DNA of 64,000 nucleotides from positions 158,766-222,765 of the forward strand of contig NZ_SZXJ01000078.1 in assembly GCF_005281345.1 (NCBI RefSeq), read 5' to 3'. The position numbers and the translations under genes were made by a program. A model generated the notes under the pieces. It ran no database searches and was not told the origin of the DNA. It saw nothing but the letters and a program-made list of their open reading frames with translations. This document shows positions 53,807-64,000 of this stretch, piece by piece. The DNA is from Citrobacter sp. wls619 (GTDB lineage: Bacteria > Pseudomonadota > Gammaproteobacteria > Enterobacterales > Enterobacteriaceae). Every line of letters starts with the position of its first letter. Positions within the stretch are counted from its first letter, which is position 1.

Positions 53807-54553
53807 TCAGAACTTATAGGTGATACCCGTTGAGATCAAACCCGTCCAGGATTTGTCTACCATCGGGCTGTCTGTCACTTCATCAGACAAACGGGTGTAA
53901 CGCGCAGTACCGTACACGCTCCAGTCGCCTAAGAAATTATAGTTGGCGCTGAGTTCAAGGTACGGGTTCCAGCTGCTTTCAGGATCGTAGCTGCGTAAAC
54001 CACTGCGGGACGATTCGTGGCGCGATACACCATAGTAGTACTGGTTCTGGTTTTCACTGTTCCACTCAACACCAATCCCCGGTGTCAGCGTCAGGCCCCC
54101 GTTGGTATAACGGTACAGCCATGCCAGATCCCATACGATACCATTACTGTTATCCAGCGCGTCTCCCGCGAGGCTGGTACGCAGGAAACCATATTGTGTG
54201 TTATGCACGTAAGAAAGCCCGGCCATCATGGTGCTCTTACGCTTATCAAGATTACGCAGACGGCTATCGTCGCTGTCGCCCGGTTTGAAGTACAGTGGAG
54301 ACCAGTACGCCATCACAGATAATTTATCTGTATTGTCATTCCACAGGTAGTAACCGCCGCCCAGACCACGGAACCAGAAGTTGTCGCTTTCATAGGTCAC
54401 AACAGGGACCGGGTAAACGTCACTATCGTAGTTTTTGTAAGGGTGTTCAACCACACCAACGCCTGCGCCCAGCGTCAGGTTGCTTTCTGCTTGCGCGACG
54501 CTCGCGGACGTGGCAATAAGCACGCCAAGTGCCAGAAGTTTGAGTTTGGTCAC
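53807..54553 (-). CDS. mipA: MltA-interacting outer membrane protein
   Basis: 248 residues from the GTG at 54553, as in E. coli MipA. Signal peptide (TKLKLLALGVLIATSASVAQA), then a beta-barrel pattern of alternating aromatic strands (NFWFRGLGGGYYLW) ending ISTGITYKF with a C-terminal phenylalanine. It is a scaffold for murein synthesis through MltA and PBP1B. An in-frame upstream extension to 54862 has no signal peptide logic. Confidence 0.93.
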   Translation of the reverse strand: MTKLKLLALGVLIATSASVAQAESNLTLGAGVGVVEHPYKNYDSDVYPVPVVTYESDNFWFRGLGGGYYLWNDNTDKLSVMAYWSPLYFKPGDSDDSRLRNLDKRKSTMMAGLSYVHNTQYGFLRTSLAGDALDNSNGIVWDLAWLYRYTNGGLTLTPGIGVEWNSENQNQYYYGVSRHESSRSGLRSYDPESSWNPYLELSANYNFLGDWSVYGTARYTRLSDEVTDSPMVDKSWTGLISTGITYKF

Positions 54554-54987
54554 AATCCATAATTCCTTATTCAAATGTTTAGCGACGAAAGTGTAACCGC
54601 CAATACGCTTCAGCCCAACTATTTTACGTATTACCTGCCCGATGTAACCCCCTAATTTCTCAACGAGTGATGACATTTTGCTTGCAGTACGGTGAACAGC
54701 ACATGAATTCAACCCCATTTCTTTACATAACATGTGCTTTTTTTGCTGATGAGTTATTGATATGCCATTGAAATTCATTTGCGCGTGCAGGCAAGTTTTG
54801 CAAATGCCATCTACGCTTAAATTTAGAAGGTGTATCACCGAATACGTTGATCTCCTGACCATCGAAATGGCATGAGAGTTGCTTATTTTTTTCAGCAGCG
54901 ACGTCGTTCAGTTTACCTCTTCAGGGGCCTCTACTATTCATATGAACGGCTCTTAACATGTGCTAAAAAACGAAAGGACGGCATACC
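54554..54987. promoter_or_regulatory. Divergent control region of mipA and yeaG
   Basis: 434 bases without a supported gene. The yeaG sigma-54 promoter is at 54868-54883. The mipA side has a leader of unknown start. No clear NtrC or CpxR box could be defined by eye. Confidence 0.5.
54868..54883 (+). promoter_or_regulatory. Sigma-54 promoter of yeaGH
   Basis: TGGCATGAGAGTTGCT fits the consensus TGGCAYR-N4-TTGCW at every fixed position, with correct GG and GC spacing. Transcription would start near 54894, about 94 bases before yeaG. This matches the known nitrogen-starvation control of yeaGH in E. coli. Confidence 0.85.
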
Positions 54988-56922
54988 ATGAATATATTCG
55001 ATCACTATCGCCAGCGTTATGAAGCTGCCAAGGACGAAGAGTTCACGCTGCAGGAGTTTCTTACCACTTGTCGGCAAGATCGCAGTGCTTATGCCAACGC
55101 GGCAGAGCGGCTATTAATGGCTATTGGTGAGCCTGTCATGGTTGACACTGCCCACGAACCTCGACTTTCTCGACTCTTTTCGAATCGGGTGATTGCACGT
55201 TATCCCGCTTTTGAAGAGTTTTACGGCATGGAAGACGCGATTGAACAGATTGTCTCTTATCTGAAGCATGCGGCTCAGGGGCTGGAAGAGAAGAAGCAGA
55301 TCCTGTATCTGCTGGGGCCGGTGGGAGGGGGGAAATCATCGCTTGCAGAGCGACTGAAGTCGCTGATGCAAAGAGTGCCCATTTATGTCCTCAGCGCCAA
55401 TGGTGAACGTAGCCCGGTTAACGATCATCCGTTATGCCTGTTTAATCCGCAGGAAGATGCACAGATCCTGGAAAAAGAGTATGGGGTCCCGCGTCGCTAT
55501 CTCGGTACGATCATGTCGCCGTGGGCTGCGAAGCGTTTGCATGATTTCGGCGGGGACATCACTAAATTCCGTGTCGTCAAAGTCTGGCCGTCTATTCTGG
55601 AGCAAATCGCCATCGCTAAAACCGAGCCTGGTGATGAAAACAACCAGGACATTTCCGCTCTGGTCGGGAAAGTGGATATTCGTAAACTCGAACACCATGC
55701 GCAGAACGATCCTGATGCCTACGGCTACTCAGGTGCGTTGTGCCGCTCCAACCAGGGGATTATGGAATTCGTAGAGATGTTTAAAGCACCGATTAAAGTG
55801 CTGCATCCTCTGCTGACTGCAACCCAGGAAGGAAACTACAACGGGACAGAAGGTATCTCTGCCCTGCCGTTTAACGGGATTATTCTCGCCCACTCGAACG
55901 AATCTGAATGGGTGACGTTCCGTAACAACAAAAATAACGAAGCCTTCCTCGACCGTGTATACATTGTGAAGGTCCCGTATTGCTTACGTATCTCTGAAGA
56001 GATAAAGATCTACGAAAAACTGCTTAACCACAGTGAGTTGACTCATGCGCCTTGCGCACCGGGCACGCTGGAAACGCTCTCTCGCTTCACGATTCTTTCG
56101 CGTCTGAAAGAACCTGAAAACTCGAGCATCTATTCGAAGATGCGCGTTTATGATGGTGAAAGCCTGAAGGATACCGATCCTAAAGCAAAATCGTATCAGG
56201 AGTACCGGGATTACGCCGGGGTTGATGAGGGGATGAACGGTCTGTCCACGCGTTTCGCGTTTAAGATCCTCTCCCGCGTATTTAACTTTGACCATGCCGA
56301 AGTCGCAGCAAACCCCGTGCATCTGTTCTATGTGCTTGAGCAGCAAATCGAGCGCGAGCAATTCCCGCAGGAGCAGGCAGAACGTTATCTCGAGTTCCTG
56401 AAAGGCTATTTGATCCCGAAATACGCCGAGTTTATTGGCAAAGAGATCCAGACGGCTTACCTCGAGTCCTATTCAGAATATGGACAGAACATTTTTGACC
56501 GTTATGTAACCTATGCGGATTTTTGGATTCAGGATCAGGAGTATCGCGACCCGGATACCGGTCAGTTGTTCGATCGCGAGTCACTGAACGCCGAACTGGA
56601 GAAAATTGAAAAACCGGCGGGTATCAGCAACCCGAAAGATTTCCGTAACGAGATCGTCAACTTTGTTCTGCGTGCCAGAGCAAACAACAGCGGTCGTAAT
56701 CCAAACTGGACCAGTTACGAAAAACTGCGCACGGTTATTGAGAAGAAAATGTTCTCGAATACCGAGGAGCTGCTGCCGGTCATTTCGTTTAACGCTAAAA
56801 CCTCGACTGACGAGCAGAAAAAACACGACGATTTTGTCGACCGTATGATGGAAAAAGGCTACACGCGTAAACAGGTGCGTTTACTGTGCGAATGGTATTT
56901 GCGCGTACGTAAATCGTCTTAA
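54988..56922 (+). CDS. yeaG: PrkA-type serine protein kinase YeaG
   Basis: 644 residues, same as E. coli. AAA+ Walker A GPVGGGKSS near residues 110-118, then a C-terminal kinase-like domain. Known to help persistence under nitrogen starvation with YeaH. AAAGGA precedes the ATG. Followed by a REP element and yeaH. Confidence 0.96.
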   Translation: MNIFDHYRQRYEAAKDEEFTLQEFLTTCRQDRSAYANAAERLLMAIGEPVMVDTAHEPRLSRLFSNRVIARYPAFEEFYGMEDAIEQIVSYLKHAAQGLEEKKQILYLLGPVGGGKSSLAERLKSLMQRVPIYVLSANGERSPVNDHPLCLFNPQEDAQILEKEYGVPRRYLGTIMSPWAAKRLHDFGGDITKFRVVKVWPSILEQIAIAKTEPGDENNQDISALVGKVDIRKLEHHAQNDPDAYGYSGALCRSNQGIMEFVEMFKAPIKVLHPLLTATQEGNYNGTEGISALPFNGIILAHSNESEWVTFRNNKNNEAFLDRVYIVKVPYCLRISEEIKIYEKLLNHSELTHAPCAPGTLETLSRFTILSRLKEPENSSIYSKMRVYDGESLKDTDPKAKSYQEYRDYAGVDEGMNGLSTRFAFKILSRVFNFDHAEVAANPVHLFYVLEQQIEREQFPQEQAERYLEFLKGYLIPKYAEFIGKEIQTAYLESYSEYGQNIFDRYVTYADFWIQDQEYRDPDTGQLFDRESLNAELEKIEKPAGISNPKDFRNEIVNFVLRARANNSGRNPNWTSYEKLRTVIEKKMFSNTEELLPVISFNAKTSTDEQKKHDDFVDRMMEKGYTRKQVRLLCEWYLRVRKSS

Positions 56923-56928
56923 CATAAG

Positions 56929-58327
<1,399 letters not shown>

Positions 58328-58340
58328 CGCTTAGTAACGT

Positions 58341-58379
58341 AAAAAATCAGCCAGTTTTTCATCTCTGGCTGATTTTTTC
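58341..58379. terminator. Bidirectional terminator after yeaH
   Basis: Stem AATCAGCCAG/CTGGCTGATT (58345-58354 with 58365-58374), followed by TTTTTC on the plus strand and TTTTTACG on the minus. Between yeaH and the convergent hemerythrin gene. Confidence 0.88.
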
Positions 58380-58419
58380 TTGCCGGGTTCAGTGCGTTCC
58401 GTTCATACATAGAATGACG

Positions 58420-58830
58420 CTACATTCTTTCTACCAGCGGGTAGAAGTCTTTATTTTCCCGTTGCATACGCTCATATACTTTACGCAAAACGATGTTGGC
58501 ATCGCGTCTGAACGCGTCATCGTTGCCCATCAACTTACTGGCAATATTCCAGCGGCGGGAGAAACCCTCATATTCGTTAACAATATCCGCCATTTCGCGT
58601 TTAAATTTTGTGCTGACTTGCCGAAGCGCGTTATTACCATCCTGTTCAATATGCGGATAAAGGAACTGATCTTCAGCAGATAAATGCGTTTTAATGATCG
58701 CACTCATGCTCACAATCGCAGTAGCGATTTCCTGAGCATTGGCTGAGACGCCAGCGAGGCTTAACTTACGCAAGAATGATATTTTTTCCAGTATATCAAC
58801 ATGCTGACTTTTCATTTTATCAATATTCAT
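58420..58830 (-). CDS. Hemerythrin-domain protein
   Basis: 136 residues from the ATG at 58830. Four-helix hemerythrin features: the first histidine in MKSQHVDIL, then IIKTHLSAEDQFLYPHIEQ supplying further metal ligands, and KDFYPLVERM at the end. May bind di-iron and sense or store oxygen or nitric oxide. It follows the methyltransferase gene by 13 bases, so they are likely cotranscribed. Not present here in K-12 as I recall. Confidence 0.82.
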   Translation of the reverse strand: MNIDKMKSQHVDILEKISFLRKLSLAGVSANAQEIATAIVSMSAIIKTHLSAEDQFLYPHIEQDGNNALRQVSTKFKREMADIVNEYEGFSRRWNIASKLMGNDDAFRRDANIVLRKVYERMQRENKDFYPLVERM

Positions 58831-58843
58831 CCGTTTATCCTTG

Positions 58844-59614
58844 TTATCTTCCTTTGATGGAACAGCAGGCAATGTAGTTTAGTTGGTGACGTTGCGAGTG
58901 GAAAAAACGAAACATTTTCAAGAATCGACGACGATTTTCATACGTTCGCATACCGTTAAACGCAATTTTAATCGCGCCCTTTACTCCTTCATCGCGAATT
59001 AATCCGCGCGGTGACATCAACGACATTTTGCCATTCTGTTGCATGACCTGTTCAAACCCCGCGCTCATCAACAGGTCACTCCATCCTTGTTTGGTCAGCG
59101 GACTGACGTTTGATTTCACCACCTGAACCAACTGATACTGGTCGCCCTCTTCCAGTTTTTGCGCAGTGAACATAATGTCGTGGGTCAATAAACGTCCACC
59201 GGGTTTCAGCACCCGATGATATTCCGCAATCAGTTTCGCTTTAGCTTTGTCTGCATACATCGTCAGCATGGCTTCATTAATCACAACATCGAAGCTGTTA
59301 TCTGCAAAAGGCAGCGTATTGGCGTTTGCCGCCATGACATGAATGTAATTTTCCAGTCCGTTAAGCGCCACATTACTTCTGGCCTTGCTCAGCGCATTTT
59401 TATCCATATCAATGGCATAGACCGTACACCCAAAGCGCTGTACCAGTTCGATGGCCGTCGTAGCCATATTACAGGCCACTTCAAGGACCTGGCTGCCAGG
59501 CGTCAGTTGGGACTGCCGGAACAACCATTCTGTCGCTTCAACTCCGCCTGGGCGCAGGCGGGTTTTTCCCAGGCTGGCTAAAAATGTATGGCCCGCTTTT
59601 TCAGTCGCGCTCAT
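58844..59614 (-). CDS. Class I SAM-dependent methyltransferase
   Basis: 256 residues. Rossmann SAM motifs: VLEVACNMATTAIEL (motif I, with ACN in place of the common GCG), VYAIDMDKNAL with acidic loop 2, and FDVVINEAMLTM (motif IV). C-terminal region has YRVLKPGGRLL. Target unknown; probably a small molecule such as a lipid or quinone precursor by resemblance to UbiE-like enzymes. Divergent from dgcJ, 179 bases apart. Confidence 0.85.
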   Translation of the reverse strand: MSATEKAGHTFLASLGKTRLRPGGVEATEWLFRQSQLTPGSQVLEVACNMATTAIELVQRFGCTVYAIDMDKNALSKARSNVALNGLENYIHVMAANANTLPFADNSFDVVINEAMLTMYADKAKAKLIAEYHRVLKPGGRLLTHDIMFTAQKLEEGDQYQLVQVVKSNVSPLTKQGWSDLLMSAGFEQVMQQNGKMSLMSPRGLIRDEGVKGAIKIAFNGMRTYENRRRFLKMFRFFHSQRHQLNYIACCSIKGR

Positions 59615-59793
59615 TCGCCGGTCTCTTTTTTTATAAGTTGCATTATAAATACAACATTAGATGTTAAAGGTGAAGAGCACGAATGATTTTTATTACAAAC
59701 AATGCGCAATTCTGCGGGATTTTCCGTACTGTTAGAGTGGATGTATACCGTGTGATAGACTGGCGTATCCGACTTACAGGGTTGTAAATCATT

Positions 59794-61284
59794 ATGAAAT
59801 TGCATCATAAAGCGCTCCGGCACTTTATCTCCGTAAGCGTTATTGTTTTGACATCTTCTTTTTTGGTTTATGAACTTGTTGCCAGCGATCGGGCAATGAG
59901 CGCGTATATGCGCTACATCATAGAGAAAGCAGATTCATCCTTTCTCTATGATAAATATACCAATCAGAGCATTGCTGCCCATATGATGCGCCAATTTTCA
60001 TCCCCGAAAAAGCCCATCACAATCGAACAACGAAAAGCGCTGTGTACCGCTTTCGAAACCGTTAACGGCATCCATGGATTCAATCTCACTACCCATGACT
60101 ATCTTCCGTTACGCGGTACGTTACAGACCCACTCTCCGAGTTGTATTGAACAACTTGACGATATCTTTCTGCTCCCCGCCTTCGATCAGGCCGTAAACGC
60201 AAATCGTGAACGGGTAGATTACGGTCAGGGATTAGGCACCATGGAATACAAGTTTCGCTATTACATTGACCTGAAAAACGACTACATCTATTTCTACAAC
60301 CTGGTAAATTCATATCAATTTGCCATGAATCACTGGTCCTTTCTGCAGAAAGGTACGCTGGGAATAAACCAGAGCGATATTGATGATGTTTTTACTGGCC
60401 GAACCGTCATTTCCAGTATTTATCAGGACGATCTCACCCAGGAGAAAGTGATGAGCTTTTTGACCCCGGTCTACTATACCGGCAAGCTAAAAGGCATCGT
60501 CATGGTGGATGTTAACAAAGACAATTTAAAGAACATATTTTATACCAACGACCGTCCCCTCGTCTGGCGCTATCTCAATGTGACCTTATCTGATATCAAC
60601 TCAGGTAAAGAGATTATCATTCACCAAAGTGAGAGCGACTTGTTTCAGTATGTTCATTATATTAATGACATCCTAGGCGGAATGCGTATCACATTATCGC
60701 TTGATTTTATGTACTTTATTGTGTCTTCCTGGAAGTTATTTGCCTTCTATTTACTGGCCACTGCACTGTTACTGAACATGGTCAGGATGCATTTTCGTTT
60801 GTATCACAACGTCACACGCGAAAATATCAGCGATGCAATGACCGGGCTTTATAACCGCAAAATATTAACGCCCACGCTTGAGCAGCGTTTGCAGCAGTTG
60901 GTCAACGCCGGAACCTGCGTAACGTTTATTGCTATTGATTGCGACAAGTTAAAGACAATTAATGACACGCTCGGGCACCAGGAAGGCGACCGTATTATCA
61001 CCATTCTGGCCAACGCTATTCAGGCCTCTATTCGCAAAAGCGACTACGCCATCCGTCTCGGTGGAGATGAGTTTTGTATTATCCTTATCGATTATGCCCC
61101 TGAATTCACCGCCCAACTACTGGATCGTATTCGCGAAAAATTACACACTATAGCTCCGGATACCTCTGTCAGTTTTTCCGCGGGGATTTATAACATGCAG
61201 CCAAACGACACCATTGATGACGCCTATAAGGCATCAGATGTGCAGCTCTATAGGAACAAACAGAAAAAACACCACCGTGAGTGA
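59794..61284 (+). CDS. yeaJ: Diguanylate cyclase DgcJ (YeaJ)
   Basis: 496 residues, the E. coli length. N-terminal membrane segment, a periplasmic sensor region of about 270 residues, a second membrane segment near 310-330 (LFAFYLLATALLLNMV), and a GGDEF domain. The active site is RLGGDEF at 421-427 with an RKSD inhibitory site at 414-417, so product inhibition is expected. Makes c-di-GMP. Start codon follows a CAGGG-like leader. Confidence 0.95.
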   Translation: MKLHHKALRHFISVSVIVLTSSFLVYELVASDRAMSAYMRYIIEKADSSFLYDKYTNQSIAAHMMRQFSSPKKPITIEQRKALCTAFETVNGIHGFNLTTHDYLPLRGTLQTHSPSCIEQLDDIFLLPAFDQAVNANRERVDYGQGLGTMEYKFRYYIDLKNDYIYFYNLVNSYQFAMNHWSFLQKGTLGINQSDIDDVFTGRTVISSIYQDDLTQEKVMSFLTPVYYTGKLKGIVMVDVNKDNLKNIFYTNDRPLVWRYLNVTLSDINSGKEIIIHQSESDLFQYVHYINDILGGMRITLSLDFMYFIVSSWKLFAFYLLATALLLNMVRMHFRLYHNVTRENISDAMTGLYNRKILTPTLEQRLQQLVNAGTCVTFIAIDCDKLKTINDTLGHQEGDRIITILANAIQASIRKSDYAIRLGGDEFCIILIDYAPEFTAQLLDRIREKLHTIAPDTSVSFSAGIYNMQPNDTIDDAYKASDVQLYRNKQKKHHRE

Positions 61285-61328
61285 TAGTGTATTCGTCAGG
61301 ATGTTCATCGTAGTACCAGGAGTAAGAA

Positions 61329-61832
61329 ATGACAGAAGTAAATAAAGGCGACGTGACGCACCAGCGTTTAATTTCACTGTTGTCAGAACAAGGCGCAACG
61401 TATCGTGTGGTCAGCCATGAAGCCGTTGGCAAGTGTGAAGCTGTCTCGGAAATTCGCGGTACAGCGCTCGGTCAGGGGGCAAAAGCCCTCGTCTGTAAAG
61501 TAAAAGGCAACGGCGTTAATCAGCATGTACTAGCTATTCTCCCGGCTGACCAACAGGCTGACCTGAACCAGCTTGCCGGACATATCGGCGGTTTACGCGC
61601 ATCACTTGCCAGCCCGGCGGAAGTGGATGAACTGACCGGCTGCGTGTTTGGCGCTATCCCACCGTTTAGTTTCCATCCGAAACTCAAGCTGGTTGCCGAT
61701 CCGCTGTTGTTTGAGCGTTTTAATGAAATTGCGTTCAATGCCGGACTGCTGGAAAAATCCGTGATCATGGACACCCAGGATTATTTGCGCATTGCGCAAC
61801 CTGAATTAATTCCATTCCATCGCGCACAATAG
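61329..61832 (+). CDS. yeaK: Mischarged aminoacyl-tRNA deacylase YeaK
   Basis: 167 residues, as in E. coli. YbaK/ProX-like editing domain with the conserved lysine in GAKALVCKVKGNG and GAIPPFSFHP. Removes wrongly attached amino acids from tRNA. AGGAG lies before the ATG; the preceding gene dgcJ ends 44 bases upstream. Confidence 0.94.
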   Translation: MTEVNKGDVTHQRLISLLSEQGATYRVVSHEAVGKCEAVSEIRGTALGQGAKALVCKVKGNGVNQHVLAILPADQQADLNQLAGHIGGLRASLASPAEVDELTGCVFGAIPPFSFHPKLKLVADPLLFERFNEIAFNAGLLEKSVIMDTQDYLRIAQPELIPFHRAQ

Positions 61833-61901
61833 CAAGTCCATAACATCAGTATCAAAACGCGATATTATGCGTTCGCCTAAAAATAATAATAATCAATAAA
61901 A

Positions 61902-61955
61902 AAGCCTGTTCCGTCACGCATTTACGCGTACAGTAAGCAGGCTTAATTTTTCTTT
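61902..61955 (+). terminator. Hairpin with T-run between yeaK and yeaL
   Basis: Outer stem AAGCCTG/CAGGCTT (61902-61908 with 61938-61944), inner ACGC/GCGT, followed by AATTTTTC. It ends yeaK transcription or attenuates yeaL, whose ATG is at 61972. Confidence 0.7.
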
Positions 61956-61971
61956 TGGCAAGGAAACTACG

Positions 61972-62418
61972 ATGTTTGATGTCACACTGCTGATCCTGCT
62001 TGGACTGGCAGCTCTGGGCTTTGTCAGCCACAACACCACTGTCGCCGTTTCAATTCTGGTGCTGATAATTGTCCGTGTTACTCCGCTGAATACATTCTTC
62101 CCGTGGATTGAAAAGCAGGGGCTTACCGTTGGGATTATTATTCTGACGATCGGCGTCATGGCGCCCATCGCCAGCGGCACGCTGCCCCCCTCCACGCTTA
62201 TTCACTCCTTTGTAAACTGGAAGTCGCTGGTCGCTATCGCCGTCGGCGTTGTTGTCTCCTGGCTTGGCGGGCGCGGCGTCACGCTGATGGGTAGCCAACC
62301 TCAACTCGTCGCCGGTTTACTGGTGGGCACAGTATTGGGCGTTGCCCTCTTTCGCGGTGTGCCGGTGGGTCCGCTTATTGCGGCCGGTCTGGTGTCGCTG
62401 ATTGTTGGGAAGCAGTAG
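61972..62418 (+). CDS. yeaL: Conserved inner membrane protein YeaL (DUF441)
   Basis: 148 residues with four predicted membrane segments. Close to E. coli YeaL; function unknown. The last 44 bases overlap the 3' end of the convergent nimR gene. Confidence 0.93.
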   Translation: MFDVTLLILLGLAALGFVSHNTTVAVSILVLIIVRVTPLNTFFPWIEKQGLTVGIIILTIGVMAPIASGTLPPSTLIHSFVNWKSLVAIAVGVVVSWLGGRGVTLMGSQPQLVAGLLVGTVLGVALFRGVPVGPLIAAGLVSLIVGKQ

Positions 62419-63193
62419 TCAACCCCGCCAGATAGCGGCCTGGTGTTTGACCCAGACCTTTCTTGAACATGGTGATAAACGCGGTCGTAGAATCGTAGCC
62501 AAGCATTTGAGCAACCTGCTGTACATTGTGCCCGTCGATCAGCGCCTGCAGCGCCAGGATCAGTTGCAGCTGATGGCGCCAGCGGCGAAAACTGAGCCCC
62601 GTTTCTTTGACGACCAGACGGGCAAGGTTACGCTCACTCATGGCAAACACGTTGGCCCACTGCCCCAGTGTTTGCCATTGTGCAGGCTCCCGCGCCATCG
62701 TCGCCACCATCTTGCGAATTTTCGGATGATCGGATACCGGTAACTGCATTTGCTCCTGCGGCTGCTGCGGTAGTTCGTCAAACAACACCTGCGTTAACCG
62801 CTGAGTGGCGGGTTCACAGAGCTGGGCATCCGTTTTGCTCGCCAGCGCAAGAATAAGCTCCCGGCATAATGGCGCTATTTTCAGCGTACAACAGCAATCC
62901 GGCATCACTACTGCATGAGGTTCAATGAATAAAAAGCACAACTGCGCGCCAACGGTAACGTGGTTGCTGTGCGGAATTTCACCCGGTATCCAGACCGCAT
63001 ATTGCGGCGGCACCATCCACATGGCGTTCTCCACTTCGCAGGTAATTGCGCCATGCAATGCCAGGATTAACTGGCCTTTGCGGTGTTGATGCAGCGGGCT
63101 GAAAAGTTCGTCTTCCTGAGCCTGAATACAAAAAGCCACGGCGGCATCGTGGTAAAGATCGGGTTGATACCCATCCAGCCTCAGTCCAAACAT
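62375..63193 (-). CDS. nimR: AraC-family regulator NimR (YeaM)
   Basis: 272 residues. N-terminal cupin-like sensing domain with [21 protein letters not shown]-terminal AraC helix-turn-helix pair ([32 protein letters not shown] and [33 protein letters not shown]). In E. coli it represses the divergent exporter gene nimT. The promoter region between them is 99 bases. Confidence 0.93.
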   Translation of the reverse strand: MFGLRLDGYQPDLYHDAAVAFCIQAQEDELFSPLHQHRKGQLILALHGAITCEVENAMWMVPPQYAVWIPGEIPHSNHVTVGAQLCFLFIEPHAVVMPDCCCTLKIAPLCRELILALASKTDAQLCEPATQRLTQVLFDELPQQPQEQMQLPVSDHPKIRKMVATMAREPAQWQTLGQWANVFAMSERNLARLVVKETGLSFRRWRHQLQLILALQALIDGHNVQQVAQMLGYDSTTAFITMFKKGLGQTPGRYLAGLTTASQQSATPDRPQ

Positions 63194-63292
63194 AAGAATG
63201 TCCGATTTTAGCGATAAACTGTCATTTTAGCTTGATTCATCCACAGAGTAAAAACGCTAAGGTAACGCCTCGCCTGACGATATGAGAAAAAA

Positions 63293-64000
63293 ATGACTAA
63301 CTCCCCTTCTTCCCGCGGTAAAAACGGTGCGCTGTTAATTGCGGGTATCCTGATGATCGCAACCACACTACGCGTTACGTTTACCGGCGCAGCCCCTTTA
63401 CTCGACGCGATTCGCACTGACTACGGTCTGACCACCGCCCAGACGGGACTCCTGACCACCCTCCCACTGCTTGCTTTTGCGCTGGTGTCGCCTCTGGCGG
63501 CAACCGTCGCTCGCCGTTGGGGTATTGAACGCAGCCTTTTAGCCGCCATGTTGCTGATCTGTATAGGTATTGCTATACGTTCACTCCCTTCATCCGGAGC
63601 CCTGTTTGGCGGGACGGCAGTCATTGGCTGTGGCATCGCACTGGGAAATGTCCTTTTGCCGGGCCTCATTAAGCGTGATTTTTCACAGCATGTGGCAAAG
63701 CTCACCGGGGCGTATTCGTTAACGATGGGCGCTGCGGCAGCGCTGGGGTCGGCAATGGTCGTGCCGCTGGCGTTACATGGCTTTGGCTGGCGCGGCGCGC
63801 TGATGATGTTAATGGTCTTTCCGCTGCTGGCGTTATTGATCTGGTTACCTCAGTGGCGCCAGACGGCCAATGCCAGCCTCAGCAATTCGCGAGCGTTGCA
63901 CTCCCGCGCAATCTGGCGCTCCAGTCTCGCCTGGCAGGTCACGCTGTTTTTGGGCATCAACTCGCTTATTTATTACGTTGTTATCGGCTGGCTACCCGCC
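63293..64000 (+). CDS. nimT: MFS exporter NimT (YeaN), 5' part
   Basis: Open from the ATG at 63293 to the window end (236 codons), so the C-terminal 40 percent is missing. The sequence matches the E. coli 2-nitroimidazole exporter in the cyanate-permease family, with membrane segments starting ALLIAGILMIATTLRVTFTGAAP. Divergent from its regulator nimR. Confidence 0.93.
   Translation, partial: MTNSPSSRGKNGALLIAGILMIATTLRVTFTGAAPLLDAIRTDYGLTTAQTGLLTTLPLLAFALVSPLAATVARRWGIERSLLAAMLLICIGIAIRSLPSSGALFGGTAVIGCGIALGNVLLPGLIKRDFSQHVAKLTGAYSLTMGAAAALGSAMVVPLALHGFGWRGALMMLMVFPLLALLIWLPQWRQTANASLSNSRALHSRAIWRSSLAWQVTLFLGINSLIYYVVIGWLPA

Noticed and set aside
54554..54862. In-frame N-terminal extension of mipA
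   Set aside because: It would put about 100 residues before a good signal peptide; the GTG at 54553 fits the family.

Overview
The window is a stretch of enterobacterial chromosome, most likely Citrobacter or a close relative. The evidence is a gene order almost collinear with the E. coli K-12 ynjC to yeaN segment (ynjCDE, ynjF, nudG, ynjH, gdhA, topB, selD, ydjA, sppA, ansA, pncA, ydjE-L, yeaC, msrB, gapA, yeaDE, mipA, yeaGH, yeaJKLMN). It differs by several insertions: a CMD-family gene, a GH18 chitinase, yajD at an unusual place, a hemerythrin/methyltransferase pair and two small envelope genes. Genus assignment is inference from synteny and remembered protein sequences; no search was run.

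Layout. 1-2730: end of ynjC, ynjD and ynjE. 2834-26365: a prophage of about 23.5 kb between the convergent genes ynjE and ynjF, bounded by imperfect 22-bp repeats sharing TTCCCCAAAA. 26465-46253: ynjF to the ydj sugar-type cluster. 46550-48242: chitinase and yajD. 48287-64000: yeaC to the start of nimT (yeaN).

The prophage is a podovirus-type element whose recognised genes all lie on the minus strand. From right to left: a 510-base ORF-free leader rich in complementary arms; terminase, portal, scaffold, probable ejection proteins, SU10-like major capsid, adaptor and tail genes; a terminator; two secreted or membrane genes; a serine recombinase; a 58-residue Cro-like repressor with two tandem operators; a set of small early genes including a Ref-like nuclease; then excisionase and integrase. 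I could not recognise replication, lysis or CI-type repressor genes. A 32-base element made of a palindrome and a short hairpin occurs just upstream of both terS and the capsid gene, with one compensatory base-pair change between copies. Three intrinsic terminators lie inside the one-directional gene train. Together these suggest a leader-RNA-based control scheme (for example put-like antitermination), which is inference.

The host part is mostly housekeeping: glutamate synthesis (gdhA), topoisomerase III, selenophosphate synthesis, NAD and asparagine metabolism, glycolysis (gapA with yeaD), methionine sulfoxide repair, the nitrogen/stationary-phase kinase operon yeaGH behind a clear sigma-54 promoter, a diguanylate cyclase, and the NimR/NimT regulator-exporter pair.
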